In this document: positions 23,801 to 36,800 of the stretch, one piece after another
Position numbering within the stretch: the stretch's first letter is position 1
Layout of the letters: every line of letters starts with the position of its first letter
Assembly: GCA_949316235.1 (NCBI GenBank)
Contig: OX438755.1
Coordinates: 15,517,151 to 15,581,150, forward strand
Reading direction: 5' to 3'
Length of the DNA: 64,000 bases
Source of the DNA: Oegoconia quadripuncta
Lineage: Eukaryota; Arthropoda; Insecta; Lepidoptera; Autostichidae
Notes under the pieces: model-generated
The model's database searches: none
Seen by the model: the letters and a program-made list of their open reading frames with translations, nothing else
What the model was told of the DNA's origin: nothing
Translations under genes and position numbers: made by a program

Positions 23801-26800
23801 GGAAGAAGATGATGAGTGTGTCGGCCTTTAAGAAAGCACAAGGTCACACAACGAAACTATAGAAAAAGCGATACTTGATGTTTAATTATGAGATAAAATC
23901 AGGAATGTTCATTGAATAACAAAATTACAGTCATAGCTCGGCGGATTAATAAGGCGGTATATGTATAGCGCGGTAGAACTGATGAATGTTGCAGAATTAT
24001 AATTCTAGAGTGGAGACCACGCATGGCTTTGCTACGCTTACGTAGCAACCGGAAGGTGGATGGATGACCTAATAAATGGTCGCGTGAAGTCGCTAGATAC
24101 CGGCGGCTTTCAACCCCCGTAGATTTTAAAGTATGAGGGAGAGGTTCAGCAGTGGACGTCCTGTGTGTCTTGTATGGTGATGTGGTCTTATCAGAAATTA
24201 TTTTCAATTGTCGTCCATAGGAGGCAAGTCCTGTGTGCCTACCATGTGCTGACGCAAACGATTCAAGCTATGGAAATTAATCGGTAATGAATGCAGCTCG
24301 TTGCCTCGGCGAGTGAAATAACTAGAGTAGTTTTCATGTACTCATGGTAGCCCCACTGTTTGTGGTTTCCACAAGTCTGATGAACTGTCTGCCTGTCTGT
24401 CTGAGTCTATATAGAATGCCAGGGAAGGAAGTCTTGGATCTCTTCAATTGCTCTTCGATGAAATTTTCAAAGTGAGCGTCATGGTGACTGTCTTTAAATA
24501 AAAATGTAATACACCTACAAACCTGGAAATATAACAATTCTAGTCAATCGTACAGCCAGTTGTCTAAGGAAGTACGGTGGGAGAACATGGAACAATGTCG
24601 GTGTTTTCAGATGGTGAAGGTAAAGTGCACAAAATATATCCTCTTGTAGGCAAAGTGGTGCCAGTTTCGTTATGTCTGGTAGCCAATTTCCTGAAAAAAA
24701 AATAAACCTATTATGTAGACCCGCATAGGGTCATAAGACTGGTGATGTATGTGTTGTGTACGCCCGATTCGAAAAGGATGGACAAATTCATATAGAAAGA
24801 GTTGACTATAATAGATTCGAGCCGGTAATGGACATAAGGGGTTTTTGTCTGTGGAAATAATTGATCTAACTCATTTCTTCCCGGGATTATCGTAAGAAGT
24901 GACCACTTCACACAAACATTTCAAGTTGAATTTTCAACTGCAAATACGTGTGCAAAATAAGACCTACTTATATAAACATACGTGTCAAAAGACCTTGCTC
25001 CTCCATTAATAATAATTATTACACAAAACAATAAACGAAAGAAAACAACCAAATTGTAATTATAAAATAATTTTAAACCAAAAAATAATAAAAATAAAAA
25101 ATCTCTAGCCATTGGAAGAAAGTATTTCTGAGTGATGTGGTTTGACATCAATTTCTGTAACACTTTTGACAGATAGATGTGCGTGCTAACTACCTAGCGT
25201 GCTAAACGACATAACACACTGGACTTCGTTGTAAGTGTGATCAGTCTTTGTCCGTATGTATGTCTATAATGCGTGGACCAATTTGTGTGCGGTTTATTTT
25301 ATAGGGCCGTCTTAGTTTACAACTATATACCTACTCACCTTTCTGTCTCTGCCATAGGATGCTAGTATATTTTATCATCGACTGAAGTAGGATTTCACAT
25401 AGACCATTCAATCGCAAATACGTGACCAAGTTTGATACCTGATGATCAAACCGATAGAAATCACGCATCTTTGTATAGAATGTGCTGATAGCATGACTAG
25501 TTAGCCATATTTGTATTAAATATAACACGGTATTGACAAATAGCTTGTAATATATTTGACCGCAAGTTATGGCAACAATCTGAAACATGAGACATCCTAG
25601 TTTTAAACAATATGGACTTTAAGGTAAACGATAGTGATAAAAATGCTATAGTAATAAAAGTTAAGAGGATTTATTCCATCCAGCAGCGCCCTCTTTAGAT
25701 AAATTAAGATTTATTTTTAAATACAGAATAAAGTGAAAGTAAAAGTGACGCTGACCATTCTAGTACAGTACTACTATGCACAGATTGACTCTCGAATGCG
25801 TACGGAATTAATTATATATATATCAAAATTATTGTGAACTTACTGAATCCAGATTGGTCTCCGTATACAGGACTATAATGAATGACAGAGATAAAATATA
25901 ATCGGCATACCAGTGCTTTGGTACAATATAGTTGAATACCCTTTTACCCTCTGGTGAGGTAAATGGTAAAGTGACTCGGGTACAACCTATGATAACACAA
26001 CATTATAGTTAGCACTGTACACAGAAATAAAAGCAGCGCGCGTATTGCGAGCGCAATAGAGTTAGCATCATCTGCATGACGACATTACAAAGGCCCTTTG
26101 ATTTCCGCCAGGTACCTACTTGACCGAATGACTCGGAATTTTATAGTAGGCACATGACTATATACCCCCCAGAATGTTTCAGCATAGTTCTGGCTTGAAT
26201 CCAACAGGGAACCTATTAGGAGTCATACTTTTGAAATTCTGTCACAACAATTACCTGAAGAGTCCGATCAATAATTGCTCGCTAAGAGAAAATAACATTT
26301 TTAGTTTTCGTAAACAAATTCAATAAGTGCTTGGCCGAAATCAACTAGCAAATTGTAATACTTCTATGCTCCTGCAATGATTTCTGTGTGTGAGAGCGCG
26401 TGAAATTAAAACAATTGTGAAATTCTAGTACTAGACTTAGCAGTAACCTTTCGCCATGTACGCAGTCAAGAGGCTGCGTTTCTACATGCAATAAATCGTC
26501 CGAGAGAAGTGTCAGACAGACTCATCATTATTAGCCACAGAACGTCCACTGCTCAAAATAGGCATTCCAATAGAATTCCAAAGCATCAGATTGGTAGAGG
26601 CTTGCATCTAAGTAACTCGGCGACCATCATTCGCATTATAGCCCACATTTCAAAATGTTATCAATTTATTACCTTAAACTTAGTGTATTGTACGTGTATA
26701 TCATGACTCGTTAGAGCTGCTGCTACCAAGATATATTGACACATCCCGTGAGGTATGAAACTGTTAATTCTTACACTTTAAAGTGCAAAATGCAAATGAT

Positions 26801-29800
26801 TTGTTTAAAAATAATCAAATAAGTCCACAGGCTGATAATTGGTTACGGTTATAAAGCGCATCTATTGAGTGTACTTAAATGCTTTAAACAAAACTGAATC
26901 TTATTTGTATCATCGTAGGGATTATTAAGTAACAGAACTCTTATCTCAGTTGCATGTCAAGTGATACCTAGTGATACATATTTACGGGCTTCGTGTAAGC
27001 ACGTTAAACAGTCGGTCCCAATTGTTTTCAATCAATCAATCAAATACTCTTTATTGCACAATTAACAAGAGCTACATGAAGAATACAGCGTACATCATTA
27101 ATCGCACAAAAAGGCGGCCTTATCGCTAACAGCGATCTCTTCCAGGCAAACCTTAGGGTAAAGATACAAGCTACCAGTAGGTGAGGTTTGCACTAATAGT
27201 AGCAATACGGGTGTATTTTATAGTTGGTAAAAAATATAGCGTAAAGATAAAAATACATAAACTAAGCCTACACACTATAACTAGATGTTTTCAATTCATT
27301 AAGCCAATTTGATGGCCTATTAAAGACGGCTCGAAAACACTAACGGTCAGGAGGCCACAAGTGAGGAACATGTCCACCAATCTATACTGGGCTGGTGGCG
27401 TGAAGACCAAAAGATATTTGACGAAGTCATACCTCCTTCTCTGTTATACGGCATAACCCATTCATTATAGTCGATAGTTTTGTTCACTTCTGGTGGCATG
27501 TTATAAACTGGCTCAGAGAATGGCGTATCTGCAAAAGAAACTTACATCTTTAAAATGAAAATGTAACTGACATGTCTCAAGTAAGTCAGCACTCAAGTCA
27601 CCTAAGCGATGCCCATTTCCCTAAAATATCTTATCCCTAAAATACTTTAGGTGAATGGGAGTCACAAGCCCTCGTTTATCTATTCGCCAGCTATTGAAAA
27701 TAAGCAATAAGTGACTAATGTATCAAGTTATAATATCACGAAAGATCTATTCCAGTGCGATCATCAGCAACATACCTTCGTATACTCTGCATGCAACCAT
27801 TATCCATCCACAAGTCACAGCGTGTAATATTAAAAATAACACGACAAATTTCAATATTATAGGTGTAAGTTTCGTCTGAAAAAAAAACTTATAATTTGTA
27901 TAAATTAGATTACATCATTTATACAATCATGACCTTTATTTCTAATGGGGTGGTCAGAGATAACCCAAATATAAGTATTCAGAGGTTCCAACTATTAAAA
28001 TATTTACACTCAGTCTCATTAAAACTATTAAAAATGGTTTACCCTGCTCAGCTAAGAGCTGTGACCCCTTCAAGCAATTGTTAAGATTTTTAGTATTTCT
28101 ATATTATAAGGTAAGTCAAAGTCAAATTAATTTATTGTGTAGGTACATAGGGTATACATTTAAAATCCGCCGGAAACCTTACGATACAATCATATATAGA
28201 TATTAATTTTTCAAATGGATTAAATAATTATTTTCAATAAGACATTACATGGAATTACTTAAGGCGGTACCTAAACATGCATGCCAATTCAATGTTTAAT
28301 AATGATTCACCTGAAAATCGTTACAGAATTGCTTATAAAAATCGTAAAACATGTGAAGTCTGAGTAATCTCGCAAACTCCAATCGCCAATAGCCTGTGAT
28401 GATGGCCACGGTTGGTAAGACAAGTGACATGACATCAACATAGAAATGCCACTGGGTCAGCTTTCCCCATCTGATGTATCTAAACTTGCATTTGTTCCTC
28501 ACAACAACCAGCTCCATCTGAAACATTTTTGCATAACCCGGCAGGAAGAGAATGACACTGAGGTGTAAAGTAGTGTTCTGCAATGTTTAGGACTAACCAA
28601 ATCCCGTGGTTATTTAAAAGACTTCTCACGGAAGGTGAGGAAGATGATATAACATCTTGCAGCAACTTTAGAAAGTATTAGCACTTTAAAGCTCAATATT
28701 TCTTAAACTGATCCCCGAATCGATAATTGTACATAATAACCTCTAACAGTTTTAAATGACTTATACAATGGCATCCCATACGATTTGGTATAAAAATAAA
28801 TAAATAAATAAATAAATATCTTTGCACATACACACAGCGCCATCTAGTTCCACACTAAGCAACTAGGCTTGTATTATGGATACCAGATAGTTGATAAACT
28901 ACACACGTACATTTTTTTTTGTATATATATATATAAATGAAAAACATCCATACTTCGGGAACACATGTCATGTCTTATAAAATAAAACAACTTCATCCCA
29001 TTTTCAGTATAGGGGAGATTAAAACATGCAAAATATACAAAATTATTTCCGATGTACGTGCTTGGTCCAAATGTTCAAAATCTTTCAGATCGTTCAGTAG
29101 CGGAAAGAGCAATGCTCGGAATTATTCTGAGAACCAGACTCCGCAACGAGGTGATCCGTCAGAACCGATAATCGTTGGAGAAGGCGAGTTCTATCAATAC
29201 TTCTAGTCTGCTCTAGTCCGAGTTCGCGATTCGCGATTCATCAAGTTCATCAATTCATGTCATAGTATTTTTTTCCTATAGTAGACTTGGTCTCGAGTAG
29301 TACAGGTGAGCTTTACAGGTGAGCTTTTTGCGTGAGTCCCACATAACCGTCTCGCCGTACCCCAGGCGAGCGGAACGCGTAATGCGTTTCCCCGCGTCAA
29401 AAAAAAAGGTGAGCTTTACTGAATGTAGAGTTGTTGTTGTAATGTATAATACTGAAAACAGTAGTGTGGGAACAACGCCTGTCCATCCTAATAAATGGTA
29501 AACTTTTCTTTAAGGACAAACTCTTTTAAAGATACTACAATTTTATTATAACACTAACTTATTTTATTTTTATGTAAACTTTTATCAAATCCTTCTATTA
29601 TTAAGTACTATTATTGTAACAAACCTAATTCATTATTTCCGCATCTGTTGTCATCACGACACCGAAATGTAATCTTAGTTGTGATTGTGTCAGAGGGCGC
29701 GGGCTTTTCTGACTTGGAATTCGAGGTGACAAGTGTAATACTGGCGAAAAGTGTACATGGCGAAACGAGAATAAGGTTAATGTTGCTTTTAAATTACACC

Positions 29801-30858
29801 TTGTATTGTACTCATAAATTTTGCATTTTAACCGAATGTGTGACCATTCGGTTAAAATGCTAAAAAAACTATTTTTGTAAATAAATTGATGGATCTAATA
29901 TTGTTAATTTAAGCTCGCTTGTTTAGTTTCTTCATTCAATTATTTAAAAGTAAGAAATCAACTTCACAAATTTAACTAAGATTATTTACAATTCAGAAAA
30001 ATTTACTCACCGTATAGAATTCGACGATAAAATGAACGAAATAGCAAAGATCTGTGGGTATTGAACCAATTAATGCAGTCCTTTTTGATTCACGTGGTAG
30101 AACGGATGTAAATAAAGTAAATGCCACAGCCAATGCGGTCAGATATAACCAGACGAAGTATAACCAGCGAGAATACCATATGCTATCACGAGCCTCCACT
30201 GGGCTATCCATCCACTGCAAGGAAAAGAGGGCTTAAGACTAACGTAAAAAAAACCTGCCTTGTACGTATGCCGATACAAATAATTATTTATTTAACACTT
30301 TATAAGCATACACGTCAAACAAAACAATTATCAACGGAATTAATAGTTTTCCTTTTTTTCTCTGATAAAAGGCCTGGCGGTAAGAGGACAACCTGCTCAG
30401 CGTTATTCAGGCTCTTTACTAGTTTTGTTTTTTTTATTGTCGAAGCACGTTAAATTCTTAATTATAAGTTTGTGTGATGAAATCTCTTCTGGCTTCCTCT
30501 CCATAGCTATTGACGAAACGAAAGAAAAGACATTCGATTATCAATAAGTAGGTATCATAATGTACCTTGGATGGAAAATATTTTTTGAGCATATTCACGT
30601 CTAGCAGATTTGTATAGGCCTTTGTAATAGTTCGCTAGCCCCCTGAACGATCTCGGGGCGATGAAGTCGTCGACCGCGACCCGGGAGAGAAAGGCTTTTG
30701 CACTAAATCGGAAATAGTCTACTTACAGGAAGTTTGACAACCTTTTTTCCTCTACCAAATATATATTGGACGGTGTTATAAGCGCTTTCCTTGACAACGT
30801 TCTTCAATGAAAGATAATCATGTACTGATTGTGGGTTTGTCGCAATTGTTTTCCTTAC
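20858..30858 (-). CDS. Linker and repeat IV of the four-repeat channel (eleven exons)
   Basis: Linker exon 30727-30858 (VRKTIATNPQSVHDYLSLKN) joins in phase 0 to S1-S2 exon 30011-30214 (RWLYFVWLYLTALAVAFTLF). Then S2-S4 28311-28517 (FYVDVMSLVLPTVAI; S4 RLEFARLLRLHMFYDFY, the only S4 here with several Arg), S5 27776-27875 (ILKFVVLFLILHAVTC), turret exon 27433-27528 (TPFSEPVYNMPPEVN), pore 25844-25986 (YADYILSLSFIIVLYTETN), S6/C-linker 25339-25579, and CNBD exons 24523-24690 (LPPYFLRQLAVRLTRIVIFP), 22947-23034 (KYIVQEGDIYSCMYFIHEGE), 22212-22317 (YFGIIPGLFPNIPYQF) and 20858-20968 (DWQDLLNAYPK, stop TGA after RKYGTK). The CNBD lacks the Glu and Arg of the phosphate cassette. No clear AATAAA lies just after the stop; an AATAAG occurs about 90 bases on. 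Confidence 0.87.
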
Positions 30859-33800
30859 CTGGGGGAGAAATGCTTAATGCTTAAAATTATATTATAAAGC
30901 ATAGACGATGACCTAATAATCATGTTTGTAATCTGTGCACCTGTAAAATGATAACATTTTCGAGTGAGAACGAACATACAGAAAGTACGAGGGTTAAATA
31001 GATAGAAAACCAGCCAAGTACGCATCGGAACTTAGCCAATAAGAATCCTAAACATTAGTGCATTTTTAATTGTAAATTAAATCCCATCAAAAACAATACT
31101 TGTCAAAAAAACCAAGTCTCGCAACTCAGTTGTTCTGCGGTAAAAAGTTGTGAGATCCATGTAATACCAAGTCGGTTGTTAATTTATTCAGTCTCTACTT
31201 AAGCGACTTTCTGTCTTAATACGTCCAGTCTCTAAGACCACGATCGTGGTCCATAACAATTGAAAATCAATTGTGTCTGGAATCTCCGTACTCGAAGCAT
31301 TAAGTTGTTACGTAATAATTAACAGCATCTTATAGTGACGCATATCAATATTAAAATTCTTTAATGTTTTATATAAATATATCGAGACTTGGCCATCGCA
31401 CTAAATAATTGAATTTACATGTGTTTTCAGGCGATTGAATTTACACGTCTTTTCAGGCGATGGCCAAGTCTCAATATATTTATATAAAACATTAAAGAAT
31501 TTTAATATTGATATGCGTCACTATAAGATGCTGTTAATTATTACGTAACAACTTAATGCTTCGAGTACGGAGATTCCAGACATAATTGATTTTCAATTGT
31601 TATGGACCACGATCGTGGTCTTAGAGACTGGACGTATTAAGACAGAAAGTCGCTTAAGTAGAGACTGAATAAATTAACAACCGACTTGGTATTACATGGA
31701 TCTCACAACTTTTTACCGCAGAACAACTGAGTTGCGAGACTTGGTTTTTTTGACAAGTATTGTTTTTGATGGGATCTCATTTCTTTTTGTATTTTGTAGA
31801 CAGTTCTACTTTTTTCCTTTTCGGTACCTTCTACTTATTGTATATATGTATATCTACCAGCAACGAATTTTCTTAAAGCCCTCTCTCTGACTTATGAACT
31901 TTTGCTCGATTTGGCAGGGGCACTACCATGCGCCTATATTTATATGGGACTAGCTTAAACCCGCGGCTTCGCACGCAATAATAATAATTGCCGTAAAATA
32001 ATAAAACATCGTTACGAATAAAGCCAATATTGAAAAATTTAATTAACTGAAGACTTGGCTGTATGGGCTTAATTTTCTTTGCTGTCTTTTCTAGATTTTT
32101 TAGTTTTTCCTTGATTCATACACCAAACACTACTTATATTCCAAATTTGAAGCTTCTAGGTCTGCTAGAAGTGCCTTAGAATTTTGATGATCGGTGAGTC
32201 AGTGACTGACAAAATTAAGAAATTTGACCCCTTATAATTCTTAAAAATACTGGTTCAAATTGAATGAAATTTTAAATATACGTGTCTTTACAATGCCTGC
32301 ATAGTTACTGAAAATTTCAGTCTTCTATTTTTATCCACAACGAAGTTACAGGGGGTCGAAAATGGTCTGAATTGCTTCGAGAAAAGGATGGTACGGCCGT
32401 GACGCTTTTTTGCTCGACTTGGTGGGGGCACGGCCGTGCCCCCAGAAACCAATCATGGTGATGCAAACCTCATAATCCGTGTTTTCAATATTCACGATTT
32501 TTTTTTGCGAATTTTCTGATAGATATTTTTGCGGATAAGCTGAAGGGCATTTTATCAAAAAAGCGTGAAAAAAGCCATACATGAAGTATACGATCTAGCA
32601 AACCACACATTTATCCAAATGCGTCACATAATTTCAAACGCGATAATTTTCCTAAAAATATGATTTGAGACCTTTCACGTAAACACGTCGACTCATATTA
32701 TCTTTATAAAATCAATAAGAATTAAATGTGATTGTTTGTGAATTAGTGATTAAAGCAATATAGTGGATAGTAGAATATCAATAATTGTCATCCTTATCAA
32801 TCATTATGATCCTTAGTTTTTTACAGCATATAATTTGTACCTACGATTTAATTAGAGGTGTGGAAGCAAATCTGTTTAACGGCTGCCTGCAAGCAGGTCT
32901 CACCAGTTGGGATGACAAGGCGGACATACCATTCAGAGGTAGCGGAAATGCTATCAGGGGTTCGAATCTATAACGCTTATTGTGAACTCGCACCTCAACC
33001 TTGAGGCGAGTCCCCAAACGATTAAGCATTTTACAATTTGCAATTTTACAAATAAACCGCACGGATTCAAAGAAACTCTAGGCAGTGTAACTTCCCATAA
33101 GCTTTTTCATGATTTTTTGTAGAAGGGTAAAGTACCCATCAGTAATAAAATAAAAGTGTTTTTTAACCATTCCGTAGCTTGCTTTAAACTGATATGATAT
33201 TAAATTAAAGTTACCACTGTGATCTTCATTGCGTTGTAGAGCATTTTTCTATAAAAATAATCAATTTTCATTTATATAAAGAAGTTGTTGATAGATTTTT
33301 TTGCAAATAGTTACAGGAGGTCTAAATATATTCTCCGACGCAATGAAACTCAGATTGGTAATTCAATCTGATAGTCTATGTTTTATTACTAAATACCTAT
33401 ACTATATCTAAAGCAAGCTACCGATTTGTCAGAAAACATTTTGTTTTTATCACTGACATGGTAAGACTATAGGAAGTCAAAAGTGTATCCTTACTGGACT
33501 ATATATCGACGTAAAACTTTGAAACAGATATAGTAAAAAAAAAAAATTACTTCATCCGATATAATATCTTGAAATTGTTTGACAGGAATCATCAAAAGGT
33601 CAGAATGTTCCTGAGCGGTTGCCGTCACTCGTACTGGTCGAAGCTTGACACCAACAAGTTGGCCGATAATTGCCCCCTGAGGATATATCGATTTAATAAT
33701 TATTATTCTAATGCACAGAGTAAAGCTTACAAACTATATAAGTGGGAAAGTAACAAAAAACTGTAAAGTATTAAAATATTTTAAATTCTAGTGAAATTTA

Positions 33801-36800
33801 AAATGAACATTAAAATATGAAAAACATTGAAAAAAATAATACAATTCAATTCCTTGACGCGCGACATGGCTAAAAGAATTGAATTACAAAATAGAAGCCG
33901 TTGAATATTAAAAATAACTGTAAAACTCACTTAGACATGTAATTCCTCACGCCCACTCAACCCTACACGGGTGCGACAGAAAACCAGCGCCTCGCTCTTG
34001 GAGCGAAGCATTATGCTGAGTATACCCATTCACTACTGCGGCACACATTGCAATATTTATGCAAATCATAGCCTAGTTCTTATTTTCTTATTTTTAATAG
34101 TTTTTAACAATGTGATTTCTAATAATGCAAATTGTAATGTATCCATTGTTATGTGTTTGAAGTAGTGAATAAACTATTTTCTTTCATCCATAGATATAAA
34201 GATAAAATTGTCACACGAGATATTGCTAAAGAATTGAATTACAAATTCGAAGATTTGACATCTTAAAAATAAATCTAACATTCTTCTTATTGTTTGTCTA
34301 ATTGGTTCAGGAAGGAGCCTATGTTGTTCACTGTGATGATTACGGGCTTCCAACTATGATGTTACCCGATTGAGTATCTCGGACCGGCTTGTGATGTTTC
34401 GGTTTTTATCAGATGTTATATTGTCTACTTTAAAAACTACCCAAGATCAGTCAATATACATTTACTCATATTCGATACCTGACATCAAACGGACTGACCC
34501 GATTGTATATTAGCATAGGTACCTAAATATTTACCTTTGAGACAGTATTAAGTTTCTTTCCGTTTTGAGTAATGGTAACCTTGCCACGGTGCACCAAGTA
34601 CAAGAATGGTGTCAGATCCATTTCCCTCATGATGTCCGAACCAGGTAGAAAGCAAGATTCAGTGACGATCGTGCATAGTTGTCGTTCCAGAGCATCACTA
34701 CCCTGAAGTATCTTATTTAGTGCTCCAAAAGTTCTAAGAGAAGAAAAGATTTTGTTTAAAACTAACTAAGAAGATGGAAACGCCTGTGTAACTTAGAAGC
34801 TCTCCACATGTCTGCTGCATAGTGTGTCCTGTAATATACATTCCTCCTTGATGAGCTTTTTTCTATAATACCCATATTGTAGTCAAATAACATATGTTTT
34901 TTAATTATGACAAACCTCTGTTACGGCCGCTCTGGTTTATTTTTTTGTGACGTAACCTATCATATTACACTTGGACCTTCACGACGATTCCAACGTCACC
35001 TAATTAATTAAAATCCATCCAGCCGTTTGGATTCTACGAGGGAATAAAGTATCCACATACATACATACATAGAACGCGGGAAAACCATAGCCCTCTCTTC
35101 TATTGGGTAAAAAATAATTAGTCTCAGTGTTTTACCTCAATTACCTAATATAGCCTTTTCAAACAAATCAACGAGGTGGTGGAATTATACATTTTTTTCT
35201 AAGTCAATAAAACTATGGACTATGATAAACTTGAGATTAACTACCATTGAATAATTTGTCTATTTATATTATATAATATTATTATTATTTGTATATCCCA
35301 TTGCATTTATAAATCCGTAATAAGACCTGTCTTAATGTATGGATCGGAGTGTTGCAGAAGACGTGTAAATGAAAATTGCATGCAGCGGGGTTGAGACTGT
35401 TGAGATATATAAGTAGAATAACAAGGATGGATAAAATAAAGAATGCGTATGTAAGAGGAAGTTTAAAAGTGGCACCCTTGACAGAAAAGTGATAGCAAAT
35501 CTTTTGATTTCGTAAGGGCGTGATATGAGGGGGGATGTAACGCATGTTACTGAGAGAAAAAGATGTCGATGGATGGAAAGGAAGAGGAAGACCACGAAAT
35601 AGATGGATGCATTGTGTGAGGGGTCATATGAACGAAAAGGGCGTGAATGATGAGGTAACGGCTAACAGAGAAGATTGGAAAATAACATGTCACTCACTCA
35701 AAATGAAAGAAATTGGAAGAATAAATTGGGATCAGGGCAAGAAGTTGAGAGGAGTACTATTGCATTACTCTAATGCCATATCAATAAAAACCTCTTTGAT
35801 TAGGCGAATCTATATATTAGGTCTTTACCTATGAAATTGCCGTTTTGTATGAAAATATTTAATATTGGTATTAATTGAAGTAATCACCCATGCAATCAAT
35901 GCATCTTTGCCAACGCAGTGGCAGTTTATGATGCCCTTCTTGAAATCAGCTGGACGGGAGGCAACAAATTCTTCAAAGACATTTTGTACTGCCTCTCGGG
36001 TATTGAATTTTTTTCCTGCCAAGAAGTTATCCAAATTCTGGAAAAAGTAGTAGTCTGTAGGCGCAAGGTCTGGTGAGTAGGGCGGATGACGGAGAGCTTC
36101 CAACCCCAGTTCTTGCAACTTGGGGACCGTCTGCTGAGCAGTATGAGGTCGCGCGTTGTCGTGCAGGAGCAGTGGAGAGGAGCGATTGACCAATGCAAGT
36201 TGGAGATGTGCCAGCTTCTCCATCATTGTGTTCAGTTCTTCACAGTACACATCTGCAGTAATGCTCATCCCGTTTGGTAAGAAGCTGTGATGAATCACAC
36301 CGGCGCTAGACCACCAAACAGTGACCATCACTTTTCTATGGGTAAGTTTTCGTTTAGGGCATTGTTTAGGTGCTGAACCAGGATCCAACCAACTTGCTGA
36401 GCGCTTGCGGTTATCAAACAGAATCCATTTTTCATCGCAGGTAATAGGCATGCGGTTCAAAATTTCCTTCATTTGTTTGTCTGTTGAGCAGTGCAAGGCA
36501 CGTCTCGACGCGTACTTCGCGCTGGCGATCATTGAGTTCGTGGGGCACCCATTTGTCAAGCTTTTTTACCTTACCTATTTGACGCAAATGGACCAATATT
36601 GTTTTGACGCTAACGTCGAAAGCTGCTGCTAATTCAGCCGTAGATTGTGTATCATCAGCTTCCACAATCGCCTTTAATTCGTCATTGTCGACCAAAGTCT
36701 TCGGACGACCGCGAGGTTCATTTTTCAGGTCGAAATTCCCAGAACGGATGCGAGCAAACCAATAACAGGTGTTGCGTTGGTTTGTAGTGTTAGCTCCGTA

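Noticed and set aside
24334..24537. Reverse open frame near a CNBD exon
   Set aside because: Only its first few bases overlap the real exon (24523-24690), in another frame; the rest is intron.
30566..30705. Coding-looking reverse frame (AFLSRVAVDDFIAPRSFRGL...) ending at a donor-like gtacat between two channel exons
   Set aside because: No acceptor gives it the phase needed after the exon at 30727, and its end does not match the next exon's phase. The flanking exons join in frame directly, so it is more likely a GC-rich transposon remnant.
31081..31775. Reading the long palindrome as an assembly fold-back error
   Set aside because: Not excluded, but the two base differences between arms and a distinct spacer make a real inverted repeat at least as likely; kept as a finding.
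36086..36632. Forward frames across the mariner
   Set aside because: They are antisense shadows of the transposase on the minus strand.
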